Shown: positions 58,055-64,000 of the stretch, one piece after another
Numbering within the stretch: position 1 is the stretch's first letter
Layout of the letters: every line of letters begins with the position of its first letter
The notes under the pieces: generated by a model
Told to the model about the DNA's origin: nothing
Databases searched by the model: none
Seen by the model: the letters and a program-made list of their open reading frames with translations, nothing else
Position numbers and translations under genes: made by a program
Assembly (NCBI GenBank): GCA_016713175.1
Contig: JADJPQ010000002.1
Location: forward strand, 620,001 to 684,000
Direction of reading: 5' to 3'
Origin: Planctomycetota bacterium
GTDB taxonomy: Bacteria; Planctomycetota; UBA1135; UBA2386
Length of the DNA stretch: 64,000 bases

Positions 58055-60319
58055 TCAGTACGGCCGCAGGACTCCGGCGTTGGTCAGCGCACCGATGCCG
58101 TTCGTCGCTCCGACATCGAACACGAGCGCCTGAACGGTGACCGTCAATCCAGCCAGCACCGGGTTGGCCGGCACGGAGAACGGGAATGTGAGCGCCGCAC
58201 CAGGGTGCGTCACCAGCAGTCCGTTCCAAGGCTCGAGCCACAGCTCGCAGCCAGGCAGACCGAACACCCCGAGATCGAGCGGCAGTGCAGCGCCGTTCCA
58301 GCGCGCAAGGCCGAGGCCGAAGCCGAGGAATGCCGCGCCAGGCGAACCTGGCAGCATCGTCAGCTGCAACGGGAACACGGTCCCGAGGGCCGGAGCCGCG
58401 TTGGCCGGTGCATCGAGCGACGGCGTGCCGGCACTTCCCGGACAACCCCGGCCGAGCCGCGTCCAGGTCGGAACCGCCGGTTCGACCAGCTCGAACACAC
58501 CGGTGCCGCAAAAGAGCGACCGGCCGCGTTCGGTGTCGAACGCCGCTTGCATGCCGACGAGCCCGTGGTTGGCGGGTGACCTGGTCCAGGTGCTGCCGGA
58601 CAACTCCCAGGTATCGGTCAACGCCGTCACACTGTCCCAACCGCCGGTCACCAGCGTGACGCCGCGCACCGGATCGAACGTCATGGCATGGTTGATGCGT
58701 GCCGGCGGGGCGCCTGCGGTCGCGACCTGCGTCCACGTCGTGCCGTCGTACTGCCACGTGTCGGCGAGCATGTTGTTGAGCCGGTCGCCGCCGCCGAACA
58801 ACACGGTTGCCATCTGCACGGTGCTGTAGGCCAGCGCGTGCTGGCCCCGCTCCGGTGGCGCCGCTGCGGTTGCCACTGCGGTCCAGTTCGCGCCGTCATA
58901 CTCCCAGGTGTTGTTGCCCGTACCGCTGAAGAACCAGCCGCCGAACAGGACAACCCGGCCGCGTGCCTGATCGAAAGTCATGGCATGGCCCCACAAGGCC
59001 GGCGGAGCCACGCTCGTCGTCACCTGGTTCCAGGTGCTGCCGTCGTACTCCCAGGTGTCGTTCACGTTGAAGCCAGCGCCGTTGCGCCCTCCGGGCGCGA
59101 CCCCACCGAACAGCACGCTGCGCTGGCGTCGGGTGTCGTAGGTGAAGGCAGCCCGTGCCCGTGCCAGCGGCACGACCGCCGGACTCAGCAGTCGCCAGCT
59201 GCGGCCATCGAACTCCCAGGTGTCGTCCGCGGGGAAGTAGCAGAAGCCGGCGCAGCCAAGCCACGGTGGCCAGGTCGGCACACCACCGAATTGGACGGTG
59301 CGCCCGCGCGCCGTGTCGTGGACCAGGGCAGCTTCGCTTCGCGCCGACGGCCCGGCGACGGCCAGACTCCAGTCGGTTCCGTCGTACGTCCACGTGTCGC
59401 CGAGGCACTGGTCGATACCGCCGCCGAACAGGACCGTGCACTGGCGGGCCGCGTCGAAGGTCAGCGCGTGGCCTTCGACGGCGGGCGGCGTGGTGGCCGG
59501 GTTCATCAGCCGCCAGTCGACGCCGTCGTACTCCCAGGTGTCGGTGCTGCCGCCGCACAAGAGCGTGCGATTGCGCGCGATGTCGAAGGCGAGGGCCGAG
59601 TGGGGGCGCGCTGGCGGCGTCGTAGCGGTGGCAACCTGAATCCAGTTCAGCCCATCGTACTCCCAGGTGTCGGTCACGATGTTGGTACCGCTGAACCCGC
59701 CGTGCAGGATCGTGCGGCCGCGCCCCAGATCGTAGGCCAGCCCGTTCCGCAACCGCACCACCGGGTTGTTGGCGGTGATCGGGTGGTGCCAGGCGGTGCC
59801 GTCGAACTCCCAGGTGTCGCTGCCGAAGCCGAACATCACGGTGCGACCGCGGGCCACGTCGAAGGCGAGCGCATGCGCGGTGCGCGGACCGGGGGACTGC
59901 GCGGTGATCACCTGCGTCCAGGTGTTGCCGTCGTAGCTCCAGGTGTCGGCGAAGAGCGTCGTGTTGTCGGTGCCACCGTGGAGCACGGTGCGCCCCCGGC
60001 TGATGTCGAAGGCCATGGCATGATCCGACCGCGCCGCCGGACTCGTGGCCGTGGTCACGTGCCGCCAGCTGGCGCCATCGAACTCCCAGGTGTCGTTCGA
60101 GGTGGGAAAGCCACCGAACAGGACGGTGCGGGCGCGGCCGAAGTCATAGGCGAGGGCATGCTGCACCCGGCCTGAGGGTGGCCCGAGGGGGCGCCAGTTC
60201 TGAGCCCTGAGCGCACCACACATCGCGACGACCGCCAGCAGCGACCAGGGACCAGGCAAGGTCCGGTCTCCCGGCGCGCGCAATGCAGACATCCTGCGAA
60301 TGCAGTCTGACACGGTCAT
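58055..60319 (-). CDS. Secreted Kelch-repeat protein
   Basis: A 754-residue protein. A signal sequence (PWSLLAVVAMCGALRAQ) lies near residue 25 after a longer leader; start 60319 or the Met at 60292. About 11 Kelch-type repeats of 50-55 residues follow, each with R..HALAFD..RGRTVLFGG and DTWEYDG..W, for example ARTVLFGGFPTSNDTWEFDG, RGRTVLHGGTDNTTLFADTW and RGRVVLFGGWFFSGTGNNTW. The number exceeds one 6-7-blade propeller, so two propellers are likely. The C-terminal 130 residues are the shared secreted domain (FLGFGLGLARWNG, LDLGVFGLPGCELWLEPWNG, VTVQALVFDVGATNGIG). Confidence 0.85.
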   Translation of the reverse strand: MTVSDCIRRMSALRAPGDRTLPGPWSLLAVVAMCGALRAQNWRPLGPPSGRVQHALAYDFGRARTVLFGGFPTSNDTWEFDGASWRHVTTATSPAARSDHAMAFDISRGRTVLHGGTDNTTLFADTWSYDGNTWTQVITAQSPGPRTAHALAFDVARGRTVMFGFGSDTWEFDGTAWHHPITANNPVVRLRNGLAYDLGRGRTILHGGFSGTNIVTDTWEYDGLNWIQVATATTPPARPHSALAFDIARNRTLLCGGSTDTWEYDGVDWRLMNPATTPPAVEGHALTFDAARQCTVLFGGGIDQCLGDTWTYDGTDWSLAVAGPSARSEAALVHDTARGRTVQFGGVPTWPPWLGCAGFCYFPADDTWEFDGRSWRLLSPAVVPLARARAAFTYDTRRQRSVLFGGVAPGGRNGAGFNVNDTWEYDGSTWNQVTTSVAPPALWGHAMTFDQARGRVVLFGGWFFSGTGNNTWEYDGANWTAVATAAAPPERGQHALAYSTVQMATVLFGGGDRLNNMLADTWQYDGTTWTQVATAGAPPARINHAMTFDPVRGVTLVTGGWDSVTALTDTWELSGSTWTRSPANHGLVGMQAAFDTERGRSLFCGTGVFELVEPAVPTWTRLGRGCPGSAGTPSLDAPANAAPALGTVFPLQLTMLPGSPGAAFLGFGLGLARWNGAALPLDLGVFGLPGCELWLEPWNGLLVTHPGAALTFPFSVPANPVLAGLTVTVQALVFDVGATNGIGALTNAGVLRPY

Positions 60320-60435
60320 GGTTCTCCGTCGGGTCGGTTCGACGAGCGCGCCAGGATTCTGGCGCCGACGGCCGAGTGTCCTCGGTCAGGCCCTACCCGG
60401 CAACCGGGTGAGGGCCACACCGGCGCTGTTTGCCG

Positions 60436-61500
60436 CTACTTCGCCGCCGCCGGCACTTCGCCGGTCAGCGCTTCCAGGAACGCGACGATGCCGTCGATCT
60501 GCTCCTGGGTCAGCTGCTTGTTGAGCTGCAGGTCCGCCATCACCTTCACCGCCTCGGAAAGCGTGGCGACCTTGCCGTCGTGGAAGTACGGCGCGGTCCT
60601 GGCGACGTTCAGCAGCGTCGGCACCTTGAACACGAACTTGTCCTCGGGCTTGCCGGTGATCTTCTCGCGGCCGACGTCATCGCTCGCGTACGGCTTGAAC
60701 TTGCCCATTTTCTGGAACTGATCGCCGCCGACCAGCCGGGTCAGATGGCACTCGGTGCAACCGACCTCGACGAAGGTGTGCAGGCCGTACTTCTCCAGCG
60801 AACTCATCGCCCGGCTGTCGCCATCTAGCAAAGCGTCGAGCTTGCTCTTGGTCGTCAGCTGCCGTTCGAACGCGCCGACCGCATTCTTGAAGTTGGCAAC
60901 CGAGACCGGCTGGCCGGGGAACGCCTTGTCGAACGCGGCGACCAGTTCAGGCTTCTCGCCGATCTTCTTGACCAGTTCCGCCTCGTCGGCGACGCCGTGT
61001 TCGACCGGATTGAGCACCGGCATGATCGCCTGGTCCTCGATCGTGGTCGCGCGGCCATCCCAGAACTGCACGAAGTGCCGCCAGGCGTTCAACGTGGTCG
61101 GGGTGTTGCGGTCGCCGTTCTTCTGGTCGGTGCCCGGCGAAGTGGGCTTGCTGTCCTGGCCGAAGTTGCCGAGGTCGTGGCAGCTCGCGCAGCTCAGGTT
61201 GCCGTTCTTGGACAGGTGCTTCTCGTGATACAGCGTCTTGCCGAGCGCGATCTTCTCGGGCGTCACGGTGTTGTCGCTGGCGGGCGTCTTCGGCTCGCTG
61301 CCGAACTTGTTCTTCAGGTCGGCCATGTCGAGGCGGACGACCGGGACCTTCTTCGTAGGTTCTTGCGGAGCGGGCTTCGGGGCCGGCGTCGGCGCCTGGC
61401 CGGCGGGAGCGCCGGTGCCGGGGGGCGTGGCCTTGGGATCGCCGCCACACGAGGAGAACAGCAGCGCGAGGCTGCACACGGAGAGGAGTGGGATGCGCAT
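60436..61500 (-). CDS. Di-heme cytochrome c peroxidase-like lipoprotein
   Basis: A 354-residue protein with a lipoprotein signal (LSVCSLALLFSSCGG) and a Pro/Ala-rich linker to about residue 50. Two heme-binding C-x2-C-H motifs are present: NLSCASCHDLG and VGCTECHLTR. Other family features: LGKTLYHEKHLSKNG, RNTPTTLNAW, FWDGRATTIEDQAIMPVLNP, EHGV and FKVPTLLNVARTAPYFHDG. The family reduces hydrogen peroxide in the periplasm or oxidises protein side chains as MauG does. The length fits (about 330). It diverges from the Maf gene. Confidence 0.93.
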   Translation of the reverse strand: MRIPLLSVCSLALLFSSCGGDPKATPPGTGAPAGQAPTPAPKPAPQEPTKKVPVVRLDMADLKNKFGSEPKTPASDNTVTPEKIALGKTLYHEKHLSKNGNLSCASCHDLGNFGQDSKPTSPGTDQKNGDRNTPTTLNAWRHFVQFWDGRATTIEDQAIMPVLNPVEHGVADEAELVKKIGEKPELVAAFDKAFPGQPVSVANFKNAVGAFERQLTTKSKLDALLDGDSRAMSSLEKYGLHTFVEVGCTECHLTRLVGGDQFQKMGKFKPYASDDVGREKITGKPEDKFVFKVPTLLNVARTAPYFHDGKVATLSEAVKVMADLQLNKQLTQEQIDGIVAFLEALTGEVPAAAK

Positions 61501-61594
61501 TCGAACGAGGGCGGAAACTATGGTACGGGAACGGCGCGAACACAAAGGTCCGTCGGTGGTGGCAAGGCACCGCCTCAGTTCGTACAGCATCACC

Positions 61595-62176
61595 ATGCCG
61601 CCGCCGTTGATCCTGGCCAGCACGTCGCGCTACCGGCGCGCGTTGCTGGAACGCCTCGGCGTGCCGTTCACGGCCATCGCGCCCGATGTCGACGAGGCCA
61701 GCGTGAAGGCGCGAATCGGCGAGCCGGATGCGGCGGCGGTGGCGCTGGCGCGCGCGAAAGCCGAGGCGGTCGCGGCGGAGCATCGCGATGCGGTGGTGAT
61801 CGGCAGCGACCAGATCGCGACGATCGATGGTCGGATCCTCGACAAGCCAGGATCGGCGGCGCGCGCGATCGAGCAGTTGCAGTCGCTGCGCGGGCGGACG
61901 CATCGGCTGGTGACTGCGGTCGCGATCGCGCACCCGGCGGGGCTTGTCGAGTTCGTCGATGTCACGTCGTTGACGATGCGCGCGGTCGATGATGCGGCGT
62001 TGGCTCGTTACGTCGCCGCTGAACAGCCGTTCGACTGCGCGGGTTCCTACAAGATCGAGGGACGTGGCATCGCGTTGTTCGCGACGATCAGTTCCGCCGA
62101 CCAGACCGCCATCGTCGGCTTGCCGCTGCTGCGGCTGGCGCAGGAACTGCGTGTTCTCGGCTTCGTGATCCCATAG
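61595..62176 (+). CDS. Maf/YceF-type nucleotide pyrophosphatase
   Basis: A 193-residue cytosolic pyrophosphatase resembling E. coli YceF. Seen: LILASTSRYRRALLERLGVP, PDVDEASVKARIGEP, VVIGSDQIATIDG, KPGSAARAIEQLQSLRG, CAGSYKIEGRGIALF, IVGLPLLRLAQELR. The S-D-Q with no following T/S-D type replacement is like the m7GTP-hydrolysing YceF group rather than the dTTP/UTP Maf group. The enzyme removes modified nucleotides before they enter RNA or DNA. ATG 61595 is chosen since MPPPLILAS matches the family start. Confidence 0.92.
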   Translation: MPPPLILASTSRYRRALLERLGVPFTAIAPDVDEASVKARIGEPDAAAVALARAKAEAVAAEHRDAVVIGSDQIATIDGRILDKPGSAARAIEQLQSLRGRTHRLVTAVAIAHPAGLVEFVDVTSLTMRAVDDAALARYVAAEQPFDCAGSYKIEGRGIALFATISSADQTAIVGLPLLRLAQELRVLGFVIP

Positions 62177-62207
62177 CCCCCCGCCACCCGCCTACACTCA
62201 GGAGCAG

Positions 62208-62894
62208 ATGCGCCTTCGCTCCGCCTGGAAGGACTGGCGCCGCCGCCGCCAGCTCGCGGCGGCCGGCATCACCATCGAAGCGCCGATCGCCACGTTCGCC
62301 GCCGGCGCGCGCAGCGGCGTCTGGGTCATCGACCCGGCCCCGCTCCACCAGCACGCCGTCGTCTACTCCTTCGGCGTCGGCGACAACATCGCCTGGGATC
62401 TGGCGATGATCGAACGCTTCGGCTGCACGATCCACGCCTTCGACCCGACCCCCCGCGCGATCGAGTGGATCCGCGCGCAGACCCTGCCCAAGGCCTTCTG
62501 GTTCCACCCGATCGGGCTTGGCGCCCACGACGGCAGCCAGCGCTTCCTGCTGCCGGACAAGACCCACGACGTGAACTTCCGGCCGGCGTCCGATCCGCTC
62601 GCCAACGCGATCACCGCCGAGGTCCGCCGCCTCGCGACGATCGCCAAGGAACTCGGTCATGAGCACATCGACGTGCTGAAGATCGACATCGAAGGCGGCG
62701 AATACGCGGCGCTGCCCGACCTTCTGGCCACGGGCCCGCGGCCGCGCCAGCTGCTGATCGAGTTCCACCACAGTCAGGACGGCATTACGTTCGCCCGCAC
62801 CACCAACGCGATCGCCGCGCTGCGCCAGGCCGGCTACCGGATCACCCACATCAGCCGTCGCGGCCTCGAGTTCTCGTTCGCCCGTATGGAGTGA
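62208..62894 (+). CDS. FkbM-family methyltransferase
   Basis: A 228-residue SAM-dependent methyltransferase of the FkbM type. Seen: VVYSFGVGDNIAWDLAMIER (motif I with acidic follow-on), CTIHAFDPTPRAIEWIRAQ, FWFHPIGLGAHDGSQRFLLP, DVLKIDIEGGEYAALPDLL (the D-I-E-G signature) and QLLIEFHHSQDG. Family members methylate sugars or other small hydroxyls, often in surface glycan synthesis. It follows maf by 31 bp and is probably read with it. ATG 62208. Confidence 0.88.
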   Translation: MRLRSAWKDWRRRRQLAAAGITIEAPIATFAAGARSGVWVIDPAPLHQHAVVYSFGVGDNIAWDLAMIERFGCTIHAFDPTPRAIEWIRAQTLPKAFWFHPIGLGAHDGSQRFLLPDKTHDVNFRPASDPLANAITAEVRRLATIAKELGHEHIDVLKIDIEGGEYAALPDLLATGPRPRQLLIEFHHSQDGITFARTTNAIAALRQAGYRITHISRRGLEFSFARME

Positions 62895-62966
62895 ACGGGC
62901 AACGGGCAGCCTGCGCGCCAAGCTGCCGGCCGTGCTGCCGCCTCAACGCCGCCTGTGACGTCGGCC

Positions 62967-64000
62967 CTACCGGTGCCCGACCGTGATCCTGACGGCATTG
63001 CTTGCCGTCAGCCCTGCCGCATTCGCGGCGGGATCGGTCGCAAACGCCTGCTGGTACAGCACGCAGCCGACCAACGCCGCGAGGTTCGGAACCGGCAGTT
63101 CCTGCCGCGCTCGCTGGGCCGAACCCGCCAACGGGTAGACGCTGTCCAGCGAAATGCGCAGGTGGCACCCCGGCATACCGTAGGGCGTCAGAACCAACGG
63201 CAGGAGCACCGCGCCAGCGGTGGTGTTTGACCACCCGACCACCAGGAATCCGCCCGAGTACGGCAGGTTGGTCACCTCGGTGCTCAGCGTCCCGCCGACC
63301 CACGCACGAGTCCAGTCCCTGGTCAGCCCGAGCGCTGGCTCGCCAAGGCTCCCGGCGCAGCCGTCACCGGCGCGATCGAACTCGGCCTGCGACACGGTGC
63401 CGAGTTTCCAGCCTTCGATCCACGGACCGGCCGGGTTGAACACGCAGGCCATCGTCACGCCCAGCCCCGCGTCGTAGGCCGCATGCCGCATCACACCGAG
63501 CGCCGGCGGGATCGGATTCGTCAGCACGAGCGGCTGCCACGCTGGGCCTCCATCCCACTCGGCGTGAGCGGCGACCCCCTCGGTAGCGATCAGCGTCCCA
63601 CGCCGAGAGTCGAATAACATGACATTCGGCAGCGCCTGGAAGGGCCATTGTGCGGTGCGACTGACCCAACCACCGGCGGTGTCCCATTCCCACAGATCCG
63701 GGTGGAAATCATAGAGGAAGCCATCTCCCCTGTCCGTAGCGCGGCCGAACAACACGACTTTGTCGCGACGGGCGTCGTAGGCCATGGTCAAGTAGTAGTA
63801 GGACTGCGTATCAGGCAGCACCGGACGCGGCGGCCTGCCAGTCGTTGGAATCAGCGTCCAGTTCGAGCCGTTCCACTCATACAGATCATTGCCGAGACTT
63901 GGCGAAGCGCCTCCGAAGGCGATCACGGTGCCCCGGCTTTCGTGGCCGACGAGGTGGAGGAACGACGAGATCGGAGGGAAATTGGCCCGCAACAACCAGG
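62967..64000 (-). CDS. Secreted repeat protein, 5' end beyond the window
   Basis: The reading frame stays open to the right edge, and no signal peptide is seen, so the N-terminus is outside the window. The visible 344 residues include Kelch-like blades (GTVIAFGGASPSLGNDLYEW, DARRDKVVLFGRATDRGDGF, LWEWDTAGGWVSRTAQWPFQ, VMLFDSRRGTLIATEGVAAH). The C-terminal part is the shared secreted domain: GGFLVVGWSNTTAGAVLLPL, YGMPGCHLRISLDSVYPLAG, and YQQAFATDPAANAAGLTASN followed by AVRITVG. Related to the gene at 58055. Confidence 0.8.
   Translation of the reverse strand, partial: WLLRANFPPISSFLHLVGHESRGTVIAFGGASPSLGNDLYEWNGSNWTLIPTTGRPPRPVLPDTQSYYYLTMAYDARRDKVVLFGRATDRGDGFLYDFHPDLWEWDTAGGWVSRTAQWPFQALPNVMLFDSRRGTLIATEGVAAHAEWDGGPAWQPLVLTNPIPPALGVMRHAAYDAGLGVTMACVFNPAGPWIEGWKLGTVSQAEFDRAGDGCAGSLGEPALGLTRDWTRAWVGGTLSTEVTNLPYSGGFLVVGWSNTTAGAVLLPLVLTPYGMPGCHLRISLDSVYPLAGSAQRARQELPVPNLAALVGCVLYQQAFATDPAANAAGLTASNAVRITVGHR

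Overview
The window is a compact, high-GC bacterial chromosome segment carrying about 44 genes. I see no rRNA, tRNA, CRISPR array, insertion sequence or prophage. The best guess is a deep-branching planctomycete (Planctomycetota). That is inferred from gene style: many secreted beta-propeller, Kelch, LamG and carboxypeptidase-regulatory-like proteins, an ECF sigma factor joined to a zinc-ribbon Ser/Thr kinase, and a giant pilin-like protein. No marker gene proves the assignment.

Layout. 0-7 kb: the tail of otsA, a formate-THF ligase gene broken by one missing base, two tandem membrane-anchored regulatory-like-domain proteins, and a 4 x 150-bp tandem repeat. 7-15 kb: tryptophan 2,3-dioxygenase, then a tightly coupled five-gene minus-strand operon. 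It encodes a fused 2-oxoacid dehydrogenase E1, a chimera in which lipoyl and E3-binding domains are joined to a left-handed beta-helix acyltransferase, a NodB-like deacetylase and two GT4 glycosyltransferases. This is the strongest candidate for an undescribed system: acyl groups made by E1 may pass on the lipoyl arm directly to a sugar acyltransferase. 15-19 kb: an operon of GCS2-CBS, AstE/AspA-like and FRG-domain proteins.

19-30 kb: secreted proteins, several with a related C-terminal domain, plus an FKBP (SlyD-like) isomerase. Here also lies a strong selenoprotein candidate: a secreted thioredoxin-like protein whose redox motif is U-G-P-C, with an in-frame UGA followed by a SECIS-like hairpin. 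30.7-33.6 kb: an island of visibly lower GC bounded by direct repeats. It carries a protein with a MauE-like C-terminus and a 14-cysteine small protein. 33.6-38 kb: an operon for a VWA protein, a Ser/Thr kinase and an ECF sigma factor. 38-41 kb: a propeller protein and an alanine dehydrogenase-like enzyme.

41.3-45.5 kb: a second lower-GC island, flanked by a decayed copy of the start of the downstream ppiC-like gene. It carries a secreted hydrolase whose signal peptide is encoded by a (CT)16 tract that is out of frame, as in a phase-variable gene in the OFF state. 45.5-48.5 kb: parvulin, IolB-like cupin, an EF-P with an atypical loop, and rpoZ. 48.6-53.3 kb: two pseudopilin-like proteins, one about 1,176 residues long. 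53.4-58 kb: a heterodimeric ABC exporter and a lipoprotein aspartic protease. 58-64 kb: a Kelch protein, a di-heme peroxidase, Maf, an FkbM methyltransferase and a secreted protein cut by the window edge. Most long antisense reading frames are GC-rich shadows and are not listed.
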